64,000 nucleotides of DNA. It comes from Nothophaeocryptopus gaeumannii. Taxonomy: Eukaryota; Ascomycota; Dothideomycetes; Mycosphaerellales; Mycosphaerellaceae. The stretch spans positions 1,488,001 to 1,552,000 of the forward strand of contig JASISA010000010.1 of assembly GCA_031771865.1 (NCBI GenBank), written 5' to 3'. The notes beneath the pieces were generated by a model that was not told the origin of the DNA, made no database searches, and saw only the letters and a program-made list of their open reading frames with translations. Shown piece after piece: positions 24,001-34,149 of the stretch (position 1 is its first letter; the number at the start of each line of letters is the position of its first letter). Position numbers and translations under genes: made by a program.

Positions 24001-24187
24001 AAGTCTGGTGTTGCTTCTCATCGCCGCCGTAGTTGACTCTGGAGGGGTCGTAGTCATCGTCTTCGTCGGCGGCCGCCTCGTCGCCTGCCTCGTAGTTGTT
24101 GAAGTCGGCGGGATCGTAGTTATCCTCGCCATCGTCCGCGGCGGCGTCAAAGGTTGGCGGCTCGGATGGATCGTACTCGCCCGCCAT
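21006..24187 (-). CDS. RNA14: mRNA 3'-end-processing protein RNA14 (CstF-77 homologue)
   Basis: The exons are 24187-23384 and 23285-21006; the 98-bp intron 23383-23286 has GTATGT, GCTGACTG and TTATAG. The product is 1027 aa, as usual for filamentous fungi. The first 240 residues are acidic and then Pro/Gln-rich, and look disordered. HAT repeats follow, with typical blocks WVALIQHYVDKEQYENARNVYKR, WKEYETFEMSLHKATGR, MSLCFYPKMWFEAASW, ALMEWQCYKDPSAVKIFERG and IEFMHDFESKYGDLAQIHK. The C-terminal Suf/monkeytail part contains KFMRGESPLKG and SYNAIRFDAAKIVALVQ. In the family, Rna14 pairs with Rna15 in cleavage factor IA and scaffolds pre-mRNA cleavage and polyadenylation in the nucleus. It is transcribed away from the UNC-50 gene. 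Confidence 0.93.
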
Positions 24188-24745
24188 GGTGACGGCGCGC
24201 GCAAATGCGCGTTGGGTCGGATGAAGTTTGCTGTTCAGAGCTTCAGGTTATGCGACAGGCTCAGTATGGACGTGTCGCAGACGATGCGCGCGGCAACATC
24301 AGTACGAATGGTACAGAGAAGCTGGTCGCGATGCGAAGGGGTATTAGAAAGGTGGAGGGTGTCAAGTTGTCGAGGGTGAAGTTGAAGTTGCGGATGAAGT
24401 TCAAGTCGCGGCTGGCTGGCTGGCGGAGAACAAAGAGCGCTTGGGCCGCAACGAGGCCTCGCACCTCCGACTTCACTTTCAGCAGTCGCCGCTTGTGAAC
24501 ATCAAAGCCGCCGTCGACTTCACTTATTGTCACGCGAGCATTTTGGTGTCTGGCGTACACAACATATTGTCCAGGAGACCTCATCTGGATCACAAGACCT
24601 TCACAAAACAATTGGATTTGGATCTCTGCACAGAATTTACCAAAAGCCTCGCCAGGGGATGGGAGCCTGGCAATAGACAGGAAGAACCAATCTTCGAACG
24701 CCTGGTAGTCAGCATCGGTCTGGAAAGACTGATACTACAAACACG
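24188..24745. promoter_or_regulatory. Divergent promoter RNA14 / UNC-50
   Basis: These 558 bp lie between two divergent start codons and must hold both promoters. Reading frames inside it show no domain. No specific site was recognised. Confidence 0.5.
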
Positions 24746-25867
24746 ATGTCACAGCGGCGAGGGAGCAGCATGCGGATACCGCCCTTCTTCCGCCGCCTAT
24801 TCAAATTCACATCCATGGACTTCGAAACAGTAAGCACAATTTAAGGTCCAGACCATCATAGCCGGTGCCAAGACAAATTCATGTCTTTAGCATTGCTGCC
24901 ATGAACCTATGTAAGAACACATCACTAACACTGTATGTTCGTAGGCAATATGGGAAATGACCCATCTCATAATAGCACCCAAAAAAGTCTTTCGAAACAT
25001 CTACTACCACGTATGTATCTCTCATTTCCAACCACAGCAATCAAGCCTCAGGCCTATTGCATTAGCCCATCCACCCATTTAACTGACATCATGCAGAAAC
25101 AAACCAAAAACTCCTACCACCGCGCCGATCCCGCATTCACCTACCTCCTCTCCCTCTTCCTTCTCCTCACCGGTCTGGCCTGGGGCCTAGCATATACATC
25201 CGGCTTCTCTCGGACACTGCACGTCTCTCTGGCTTTCGTGCTCGTCCATTTCCTACTCCTATCTCTGACCATCTCAACCGCAATGTTCTTCCTCGTGGGG
25301 AGGGTGTTAGGCAAACGAAGAAACGGCCTCTTCGGACCACCAACCTCCGGACTCCCAGGAGAAGAAGCTCTGGAATTCGGGTATTGTTTCGACGTCAGCA
25401 TACGCGCCTTCTTACCGGTGTGGGCGTTTCTGTATGTTTTGCAGTTTTTGCTCATGCCACTCATCGCTCAAGACTACTGGGTTTCGAATTTCTTCGGTAA
25501 CACGATGTATTTGCTGGCGTTGTCTTATTACTTCGTCATCACCTTTTTGGGATACAACGGTGCGTACATTCCCTCTCCTTTACACGCGCTCGAACGCTTT
25601 TATTCAAGCATGGAATTGCTACACACTCAGCTCCGATTTCAAAGATTGGCGATGCGTTATATCCGACTGTATCTTGTACAGCCTTTGAAGGACTTGCAGA
25701 CTAATCTAATTGCCACAGCTCTCCCATTCCTCAGCAGAACCGAAGTCCTCCTCTCGCCCATACCGGTTCTGGTTGTTGTCTGGTTCGTCAGTTTGTTTAC
25801 GTTCGATTGCGCGACGAATCTGGCGCCGGTACTATGGTGTGGGGTTGGTCTGCGGAAGCCAGTATAA
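24746..25867 (+). CDS. UNC-50 family Golgi membrane protein
   Basis: The exons are 24746-24829, 24945-25010, 25097-25559 and 25719-25867, giving 253 aa. Exon 1 starts MSQRRGSSMRIPPFFRRLF and ends FTSMDFET. Exon 2 supplies AIWEMTHLIIAPKKVFRNIY. Exon 3 begins KQTKNSYHRADPAFTYLL and carries four or five membrane helices up to FVITFLGYN. The last exon encodes ALPFLSRTEVLLSPIPVL and the final helix. These blocks in this order match UNC-50/Gmh1 proteins, which sit in Golgi or ER membranes and affect Arf-GEF and receptor trafficking. The last intron (25560-25718) is 159 bp, a multiple of three with no stop, so retention would add 53 residues without breaking the frame. Family resemblance favours removal. 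Confidence 0.88.
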
Positions 25868-26165
25868 CGATTGCAAGCATGTTGAGAGAGATGGTAGCAC
25901 AGCGCATGTATTATAAAGCCGAAACGTTCAGACGATGTGGACTTTGTTTCGTACTTTTCTTTTCATTCATGTTCGACACGTGCGTTATCTGCGTCCGCTT
26001 TGTCGCCGCTCGGGGGTACGTTTGAGCTTGTTGGCTCTGTTCACATAGGTGCCTCATTGGGCCCGAGTCATTTACCTGCCAGGATTCTGGACTAAATGCC
26101 TCCTTGCAGCGGCGTCTCACAGCATCGCTTTGTCTTCGGATCACCCTCTCTTCCGCAGAACGCTC

Positions 26166-27849
26166 TCACTCCTCGCCTTCCTGAGGACCTCCAGGGCCTT
26201 GACTCTTGCCCATTTGTCGCGCCTTGAGCATCTCGTCACATAGCAGCAAATTCGAAGCAATTCCGGTAGCGCTAGCAATGCTATTCCTCAGAACTCTGAA
26301 GCTGTCATAGACTCCTTGCTGCTCTGGATCCATAGGCTCGCCGAGTGTCAGGTCGAGGCCGGCAACGTGGCCATCCGCATGCTCGTCTTGAAGGGTGGCA
26401 ACTGCGATGATCGTTAGTGTGCGCTTGGCAAAGACACTGTTGATATGACTTACTGCAATCCTGAATGTCGTGCCCGCTGTTCGCTGCCAGGGTCTTGGGA
26501 ATGATGAGCAGCGCATCCGCGAAAGCAGAAACACCCCACTTCGCCTTCCCCTTCACTGACTTGCCGAACTCGTCTGAAGTCAGTCTTCGGGCACAGGCGA
26601 CTTGGTAGGCTCCTCCACCAGGCACGACACTTCCGTCGACAATCATGTTGTATACTGATCGCAGACCATCTCGTACAGCGTCCTTGATCTGTGTGATGGT
26701 GTGAGAGTTTGGTCCTTTAATCAGGAGCGTCACGGACTTGGGATCCTTGACTTCCTCGATGAAGGTGTACTTCTCCTCGCCCAGCTGGTGCTCATAGACG
26801 TGGCCTGCCCAGCCAAGCACCTCAGGCGTAAGATCATCCACGCTGTTCTGTGCCGTGCCACCGCAGATGAGTTGTAACCTCTCCATATTCCTCCTCTTGG
26901 CTCTCCGCAGCGCGAAAATGCCGTTCTTGACGAGCACATCAAGTGAGAGTGGGTCTATACCCTTCTGGTTAATTATCACAAAGCCCTTCTTCGGGTCATT
27001 GCCGCAGACTTCCTTCTTCAACTCCACGATCTTCCTCAGCTTGTCATCGACGAATCTTCGCTCGCTCTCCACCAGCTTTTCCCTCTGATCCGCGCTTGAG
27101 TAGTAGAACCCACTGTTGATCTCGCTCTTCTCGTACTCCAAGCTGACGTTCAGTGTCAAAATGTATGCATTCTTGACATCCTTGGGCATATCAGGATGTC
27201 TCGCTCCGTGATCTAGCGCGAGACCACGGATGAGCTGTGTGTCGGCGGCGGTTCGGTGCTGCATGGTCATGATCTCAACCATGTGCAAGTCTGGCTTCGC
27301 TGGGGCCTGATAGATGGCAAGGACGGCATCGACGATGTCGGGAGTGAGCTGCTCGGCAAGAGTCTTGTTGATCTTGGTGCTCAGCGATGTTCTCGCAACG
27401 TTGAGCAGCAATTCTCTGTCCACCTCCCGCGCCAGCTTGAACTCGTCCAAGAAACGAAGAGCCTCGTTCTTCGCAACCTCATACCCGTCCGTGATCACTC
27501 GTGGATGAAGGCCTTCGGCGATGTATCGATCGGCCTGCTTCAACAGTTCTCCCACCATAAGTACCACACTCGTTGTTCCATCTCCGCAGATTTCGTCTTG
27601 TGCTGTCGCTGCTCTTGCAATCATGACCGCAGTCGGGTTCTGTATTTGCATCTCCTTCAACAGTACACTTCCATCTTTGGTGAGCTTGATCCCACCGGCG
27701 CCGTCAACCAGCATCTTGAGTGTGCCCGTAGGCCCCAAGTTGGAAGCCAGAACATCTTGCAGGCCTTCACCAGCAGAGATGTTGACTCGCAGTGCTTCGC
27801 CTCGTCGTCGCGATTCCGCCTTTGGGTTGAGAAGCTGTGCTGCCGACAT
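26166..27849 (-). CDS. CCT6: T-complex protein 1 zeta subunit (chaperonin CCT6)
   Basis: The exons are 27849-26454 and 26401-26166; the 52-bp intron 26453-26402 has GTAAGT and TCGCAG. The product is 543 aa, the full family length. ATP-site motifs are present: LGPTGTLKMLV and TKDGSVLLKEM near the N terminus, GDGTTSVVLMVGELL around residue 90 and GGGAYQVACA around residue 410. The zeta-typical HGARHPDMPKDVKNAYILTL lies in the apical region. The second exon encodes the final equatorial part (NSIASATGIASNLLLCDEM). CCT6 is one of eight subunits of the cytosolic TRiC ring that folds actin, tubulin and other proteins. It is transcribed divergently from the decarboxylase. Confidence 0.95.
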
Positions 27850-28236
27850 TTCCGTTCAATAGTCAGCGGGTATCGTTGCAGGTGTAGAGGTGATATGGAG
27901 CTTTGTTTCTGGTGGAGAGGCAGTCGCGTTTCGCGCGATGGAACTTTCTCATGTGCCTCAGGCAGGCATGCAGCTAGGAAGGATTAAATCGTTCCCGGAA
28001 AGTTGGCCAACCACACTAAATCTCCCGCCTCAAACATCGGCTCATCAAGGCAATGCTAGGGCGTAGACTAGCATAAGAAGCAAAAGCCACCGTGTAGGTC
28101 GCAGTATATCATCTATCTCATAGCAGTAGTTCTCTTCACGGACAGACATCTCCATGTCCAACAGCGGTCTTCCGACATATCCCAGGCATCGATAGACTCC
28201 TCAACAACATCTGTGCTCGAGCTACTCAAGTACCAA
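27850..28236. promoter_or_regulatory. Divergent promoter CCT6 / PLP decarboxylase
   Basis: These 387 bp lie between the divergent start codons. The decarboxylase frame stays open upstream of ATG 28237 as far as about 28073 without another ATG. A short ATG frame starting at 28154 hints at an alternative first exon in a different phase. No defined site was recognised. Confidence 0.4.
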
Positions 28237-29688
28237 ATGGCCAACCAAGGAGCGGTTCTGCCGGAAGCTGCAGTTGTCCAGGCAAGCAGAGAGACACTCC
28301 ATCGCCATGTCCCGGAAGAGGGCCTAGGAGAGCAAGGAGCCTTAGCCCATATTCAGCAGCAGATCGAGCCGGCACTGAACAGAGCCAGTCAATCACCGAA
28401 CTTCTATGGCTTTGTGACAGGAGGCTCCACTCCGGCTGCCTCGATTGCGGACAACATTGTTACCAAGTATGACCAGAATGTACAAGTTCACTTACCCAAC
28501 GACACAATCTGCACGGATGTGGAGGATGCAGCATTACGAATGACACTGGATCTCTTGAACCTCTCACCGGATGTATGGAAACACCGGACTTTCACAACCG
28601 GAGCCACAGCAAGCAACATTGTCGGCCTAGCCTGTGGGCGAGAATGGGTCTTGGCTGAGCTGGCGAAGCAACGAGGAGCAACAGCGAACGTTTCTGAAGA
28701 TGGGCTGTTCAAAGCAATGCGAACTGCCGAGGTGGACAACATCCAGATATTGACCACGCTTCCACACTCATCCATCCGCAAAGCCGCCTCAGTGGTAGGC
28801 ATCGGCCAATCCTCTGTCAAAGACCTCGGCCTCTACCAAGCGAAACATCAATTCGATCTCGAAGGTCTCGAAACTGCCCTTCAAACACCACGCACGGCCT
28901 CCATAATCGCCATCTCCTGCGGCGAAGTCAACACCGGCCTCTTTGCAACCACCGGTCCCGAATTTCAAACCATCCGCAATCTGGCAGATAAATATTCCGC
29001 CTGGATCCACGTCGACGCAGCGTTCGGCCTACAAGCCCGCATTCTCCCCCAATTCCTCCGAGAGAACTACTCAGTCATCATCGACGGCGTCTCCAACCTC
29101 CAACTCGCAGACTCCGTAGCCGGTGATGCCCACAAACTTATGAACGTCCCCTACGACTGCGGCCTCTTCTTCTCCCGCCACCTCTCAATCGGCACATCCG
29201 TCTTCCAAAATGCCGGTGCAGCATATCTCAATGCCCCAAGCGGCGTGGACGTAATACCCTCACCTCTCAATATCGGAATTGAGAATTCTCGACGCTTTAG
29301 AGCATTACCAGTCTACACCACCCTCCTATCCTACGGCCGCCGCGGCTACGTGGATATGCTAACCCGACAAATCGAACTCGCGAGGGCTATAGCGACGTTC
29401 ATTCAGTCTTCCAACGAGCTCAAATTATTACCTGGCTTCCCAATTTCCTTCCGGAGAACGAAGGAACAATGGTATAACCGGGTATATATCGTGGTTTTGT
29501 TTAGGGCACATGACGAAGAGGTCAATAAAACATTAGTGGAAAAGATAAACGCCACAAGGAGAATCTTCGTCGGCGGAACCTTGTGGGATGGAATGCCAGC
29601 TACTCGGATCGCAGTGAGCAACTGGCAAGTCGACGTCACGCGAGACTTGCAAGTAGTGAAAGAGGTATTATGGAGTGTATTGCCATAA
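28237..29688 (+). CDS. PLP-dependent group II decarboxylase-like protein
   Basis: A single exon gives about 483 aa from ATG 28237. The family's substrate-side block FYGFVTGGSTPAAS is near residue 55, TTGATASNIVGLACGREW near residue 130, the PLP-stacking and aspartate region SAWIHVDAAFGL near residue 265 and the PLP-binding lysine in AGDAHKLMNVPYDCG near residue 310. The C-terminal fold block is present (AVSNWQVDVTRDLQVV). Group II enzymes decarboxylate aromatic amino acids, glutamate, histidine or tyrosine; some fungal members carry out aldehyde-forming variants. The substrate cannot be told from the sequence. The N-terminal start is uncertain: the frame extends upstream from a GTG (28213), and no intron could be fitted well. 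Confidence 0.85.
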   Translation: MANQGAVLPEAAVVQASRETLHRHVPEEGLGEQGALAHIQQQIEPALNRASQSPNFYGFVTGGSTPAASIADNIVTKYDQNVQVHLPNDTICTDVEDAALRMTLDLLNLSPDVWKHRTFTTGATASNIVGLACGREWVLAELAKQRGATANVSEDGLFKAMRTAEVDNIQILTTLPHSSIRKAASVVGIGQSSVKDLGLYQAKHQFDLEGLETALQTPRTASIIAISCGEVNTGLFATTGPEFQTIRNLADKYSAWIHVDAAFGLQARILPQFLRENYSVIIDGVSNLQLADSVAGDAHKLMNVPYDCGLFFSRHLSIGTSVFQNAGAAYLNAPSGVDVIPSPLNIGIENSRRFRALPVYTTLLSYGRRGYVDMLTRQIELARAIATFIQSSNELKLLPGFPISFRRTKEQWYNRVYIVVLFRAHDEEVNKTLVEKINATRRIFVGGTLWDGMPATRIAVSNWQVDVTRDLQVVKEVLWSVLP

Positions 29689-30257
29689 GAAATCTGCATG
29701 CGACTTCATTCACCACATCCTTGACAAGATCAATCACCGTCGAGTTCTTCGACGGAGTTCTTTGATGTCTGTTTGATTCGCATGAGGGATGCACTCCTGG
29801 ATGTCGCTCGGAATGCATATACGAAGAAACGAGGAGGATGCATAAAGAGCAATGAAACAGGCGTAAAAGTGGTGGAAGCTGTCTCGCTTGGGATGCGAGG
29901 GTACGAGAAAATCCGAGAGTAAGAGGATGTGGGCTTTGTGGCGCTGTGCTACTGCATAAGAGGACCACGCAGTTCTGATTGGAAGTCAAAGACTGATGAG
30001 AAGAAGAGCAGGATGTCTCGTTGATGTGGAAAGCTTTGGAACGTACGCAATGCCATTGCTCTCAATGAACAGACCGATCTGGGTATCCTTCCCTCAATGA
30101 ACGCCTTCGCCACATGCTCCGCTCTGCTCTGGCAACCTTTAGTCTCAGTCCCTGAAGCCCTCTGTGCCTGTTCCTATCATATACACATGCATCCATCCCA
30201 CTCGTAATCATTACTCCATGCAGCCAGATCTCCCTAGTTAACAATGCCGTCCTTCCT
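29689..30257. other. Intergenic between convergent genes
   Basis: This is the 3' flank of the decarboxylase and of the minus-strand membrane protein. No supported gene or strong terminator-like structure is seen. Confidence 0.5.
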
Positions 30258-31004
30258 TCAGTCCTCGTACCCGCCCTGCGCGACCATACTTGCCAACACA
30301 ATCAAATAAACCAAGAATACCGCCCCGATTATCCAAAACGCAAACACCGCCAACCAACTCTGACAAATCGAATTCTGCTCCAACCACGCCAGAGTATTGA
30401 TACTCAAATCATGACTCGGCTGATCGAATACAAACTGTTGACATTTGCTGTTAATGTCGCCTGCGGGTCCGAAGAGTTGGATGGCAGTTTCGATTAGTCC
30501 GGTTATGTAGAGCACGAGGAGGATGAAGGAGCCTATTATCAAAATTCCGGGGAGGAGGCGCCGTTGGATTATTAGGAGGAGCATGAGGATTATGAAGACG
30601 ATTGTCAGAGCGCCGACGGTTATACCGAAGGGCATTATCCTGTGGTAAGAATATGGGTTAGCGGGTCTGCATTCTGTTGCTGAATCGCACCTGCTGTAAT
30701 CCAGTTTGTAAGGATTGCTGGAGGAGTCCAGTCTCACCAGTCATCACTCAAGCCGCGCCTTGAAGCAGCATAAGCTCATGGCTTTCTTAGAAGGACCCTT
30801 GCCCAGCTCTCGGTTTATGTGAACTCACCATGGGATCCCGAGTTTTCCCAAATGGTTCTGCACCACGATCTGTGATGCGAAGACTCCCACGAGCACGCCG
30901 CCTGTCGCAAGCATGATGATGATCCAGACATTGAGTTGCCAGTCCGGCCAGTAGTATGATTGTCGTACGATGACCCTTTCACGGGTTACTGAGGAACGTG
31001 CCAT
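30258..31004 (-). CDS. Small four-helix membrane protein, fungal-specific
   Basis: The exons are 31004-30829 and 30639-30258; the 189-bp intron 30828-30640 has GTGAGT and CCACAG, and splicing restores GIPWIMPFG. The product is 185 aa. The N-terminal cytosolic part is basic (MARSSVTRERVIVRQ), then helix 1 (LNVWIIIMLATGGVLVGVFA), helix 2 (ITVGALTIVFIILMLLLII), helix 3 (LPGILIIGSFILLVLYITG) and, after a loop with two cysteines (SKCQQF and NSICQSW), helix 4 (AVFAFWIIGAVFLVYLIVL). The pattern of four helices with a cysteine-bearing outer loop resembles MARVEL or tetraspan proteins. I recall similar uncharacterised fungal proteins but cannot name a function. It is probably in the plasma membrane or endomembranes. 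Confidence 0.75.
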
Positions 31005-31637
31005 GGTTGCAGGTCGTACTGCGCAGTTGTAGAGAGGATGTATGTTCGCTGTGTCCTGTAGTATATATGGTTTCCTTCGCTCGCCAAGTCGATGATGGCG
31101 TTGCGCGTGTCGCGCGAGTTGCGCCGGCTTTTCTGCACCTCGTCCCGCTGTGCGCTGCGTCTTTCACGGACCAGTCGCGTGTTCTGGCGGTATTCAGTCC
31201 CCTCTCGTCAAGCACCGAAGCCCAAACGGTCGGCGTATGGCATGTGTTGCTCGATCAGTGCTGCCGCTGGTGGTGGAGCACGCAAACGTGGGGTAGGATT
31301 CGATGTGCTGCTGTTGCTTGTTCTCGGGCGCGATTATACTTCTGTACAATGAATGGCAATATGGTCGGCGGAACAGACACTGAGTAAGAGTGCAATGTGA
31401 GAAGGGGAGCGCGAAAGTGTCTGCTCTACCTCCTACCTCTCTCTTGGGCAGCGAGGTTGGGAGAAGGCGGGTTGGACAGGGATTGGCCTAGCGCCGCATC
31501 AAAGTTTAGCCGATGCGATCTGTAACTCCCGGGCTCCACCGCACACCGCGTCTCACACGCGTGGACTTCCATCTCGATTCTTCATCACTACTACTCTACT
31601 TTCGCAGACCACATCCTATCGCTTGCAACTGTACCTC
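31005..31637. other. Promoter of the membrane protein; otherwise empty
   Basis: This is GC-rich upstream sequence of the minus-strand membrane gene, followed by pyrimidine-rich sequence. No gene is supported. Confidence 0.45.
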
Positions 31638-32390
31638 TCACTGCGGCTCCGCTTTCACCAGATAGTTCCAAACGCGTGGCATCAGTTTATATGGGCTGTC
31701 TTCAGCCACGCGACATTCTTCGATCTTCCACGGTCCAGCACCCATGATAGCCCTCTCGATGTCCGTGGTCAGGCGACAGCCGCCAAAAAGCGGCGGTCAG
31801 ATCAAGCTCCATAACTCTGTGTGAGGGTCAGCTGGCTCTGAGAAAGGAAAGGCTCTGAACGCAGCCTTGTCGTACGCACGCTGTATGAACCTCGTCGGGC
31901 CATCTCTGCTGGCACTATGCTCTCAAAATAGCAGCTATCCGCCGGGTCTCAGCAGCTCGTACATTCTCTTGGCAGCTACGCATGCGTCAGCCACGGAGCA
32001 AAGCACTTGCATGCAGATGATGGTATATAGAGTTCCGTCAACGATATTATTCGATGTTAAGGCTTCAGCATCCTCCAAGGCAGCGTTGATCGCGGTGTAA
32101 ATATGCTCCAAGGCTGGATGGTCTTTCAACTTGCGCTTCAAAACTTCGAAAAGCTCTGGGCTTGGCTCAAGCCCGTACACTTGCGACAATTCGTCAGAAT
32201 TGAGTCGTGACAGCTGATTTCCAGAGCCTTGGCGAAGCCAAGCTCAACTGTGAGCCCTTTTGCGAGACCGACGAGACGCGGGACCGGAGTGCGCTGCTCT
32301 TCGAACCTGGCGAAATGGTGGCCTCGTCCAGAAGATGGTCAGCTTGTTGAATCTCAGCTTTAGGGTACGACATTTGATACCGAGAGTTAT
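31638..32390 (-). pseudogene. Broken SAM-dependent methyltransferase (METTL7-like)
   Basis: The relic reads on the minus strand. From about 32340 one frame gives FARFEEQRT and LAKGLTVELG. A frameshift follows near 32240, then another frame gives GSGNQLSRL and LSQVYGLEPSPELFEVL. This is the SAM-binding motif I region of class I methyltransferases. It continues through MYELLRPGG, which is followed by TAG and, four codons on, TGA where the family has Gln and Trp (between LLF and EHSASRD). A predicted intron (31879-31817, GTGCGT and CACAG) and a third stop (TGA for Trp in the LWSLI-PP block) precede an intact C terminus (PRVWNYLVKAEP). Three stops and a frameshift make it non-functional. All three stops are explained by C/G to T/A transitions. 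Confidence 0.72.
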
Positions 32391-33781
32391 GTACCAAGTG
32401 GCGAAGCTTCGATCACGAAGACCGCTGAGCCCGAAAGGGAGGCTTTCCAACAGATCTACGCGCGTTCAGAAACAGCAACGCTGACCGTTTGGCAGCATTA
32501 CATTACTGACACCAGAGAGCATACCACGTAGGCTGCCACAGCTCTGTGTAGGCATTCCAGCGCTCTTTGAGCTCCCACGACATTGCTCATCGGCGATTTC
32601 TCATACCATTGACGAAGAGATGGGATCTTTTGAGTTGCCAGATCTGTGATGCGAACGCTTCTCACATTTCTCAGCAGGCATGGATGTCGATACCGCACAC
32701 TTAAATGAAGTCGTGATCAAGCTGACCGATGCTTGGCCGAATCAACTAGCCGGATATGAACCTTCGACCCTCGATCTCGGCGCTCAGGCCGTCTTGTCTA
32801 AGGTGTGGTCACGCATAAGAGAACCCAGCTGGCGAGTGACCATGTTGCGGCACGTCAGTTCGTTCATTTCTATGAATACCGGCAATCGACAATGTCCCAT
32901 GCTCCAATTTCTCAGTGAAAAGCTCCTCAGGTACCACCATGCCTAGATGACATCGATTTGGTGGCCATTGAAGAGCCCGAACGGCACTGTATCAAGCACT
33001 TCCCCGTCAAACAGTGACAAGAATTTACTACTTGAAATTGAGAAAGTCTCATAAGATCCCACATCGATTCCTCAGCAACAATCACATGCACACCCTGCGC
33101 AATCAGTCCCGCGCTTCACAAGGAGGCACGCTAGACACGTTGATGCACAGACCATTCAGGATGCTTAAATAAGTCAATTTTTGACATTTTGACCTTTCAT
33201 TCTTCTTGGCCCAACACTGCGAGCTCTAAACGCAGTCATCATACTGCGGCCAATATGCTATACCAGCTGCGGGGTGGAGACTGCAATCCGTTCTGATATG
33301 AAGATCTCGATAAGCTAAGAGCGATCTCAGAAGTATGGAGTATTCTGCAGCTTTTGGAAGTGGTGTCCTCGAACGTTTCTATGGGTTATTTCTGGTGGTC
33401 CAGGGAGATCCAATGGAGAATAATGCATGGAGCTATATAGACCTTTGCCCTAGATCTCACCTTATCCTCCCGCTCCTTCTCATACACAGGCCTCGAATGA
33501 TCCTCACTAGCCCCCACAAAATCCCCCTCCCCTCCGGGAACGCACTCTCATACATCGGATGCACCAACGCCACCCTCCTCTCATCCCCAACCCTCCTGTC
33601 TCTAGCCCATCGATTCAACCCTTCCCAATCCACACACTCATGCTCATGTGAAAAATCCGCTCTCGGTCTCTTCTCCCCCTCTGATTATTACAACGTAAAC
33701 AAACTCACATCCGCTCGACACTGAATTGCCTGACGCAGGATATCGATGCAGTGGTCTGTGTGTAGGCGGTGGAGACGGAGT
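32391..33781. other. Accessory intergenic stretch, possible gene fragments
   Basis: A plus-strand frame at 32680-32946 (88 codons) begins just after a TCAGCAGGC acceptor-like site, and another lies at 33335-33724. Neither shows a domain. AT-rich blocks around 33150-33300 look like degraded DNA. No gene is supported. Confidence 0.35.
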
Positions 33782-34149
33782 TCAGAGGTGAGGTTTGGTA
33801 GTAGTGGGAAAACCAGGCGGCTTGGCAGAGACGTTTGAGGCAGTGGAGTTCGTGGAAGACGGAGAGGCCGGCGAGGTAGTGGCCGGCTTGATCGGGGAGG
33901 GGGATGGAGATTGTGTGGAGGTTGGTGGGGAGGAGGCGGGGAGGGCGAAGTTCATGTCTGGTAGATAGCGTGGGTAGTATTGGGTTGCGATGGATTGTAT
34001 GATTGACGATCTTGGCTTTGTTTTACTTGATAGCAGTTTTGTGCAGGCGTGATCGACTTTTGGATTGGGTTCGGCGATGTACTCGCTTTCGATGACGAGT
34101 TGCGCATCGAAGCGTTGTTTGCGGTAATGCACGGCCTCCGATGCGGGAG
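33782..34149 (-). CDS. Possible 3' exon of an unknown protein
   Basis: A minus-strand frame is open from an acceptor-like TCCTCAG at 34150 to the stop at 33782, about 121 codons with no ATG near its beginning. The first half has globular composition (VHYRKQRFDAQLVIESEYIA, IQSIATQYYPRYLPDMNFAL); the second half is Ser/Thr/Pro-rich (about 50 residues) and ends PGFPTTTKPHL. I could not find the upstream exon, so this is either the last exon of a gene or a relic. The family is not recognised. Confidence 0.3.

Noticed and set aside
28213..28236. Start of the PLP decarboxylase at 28213
   Set aside because: This codon is GTG; ATG 28237 is the first usable start in frame, although an upstream exon remains possible.
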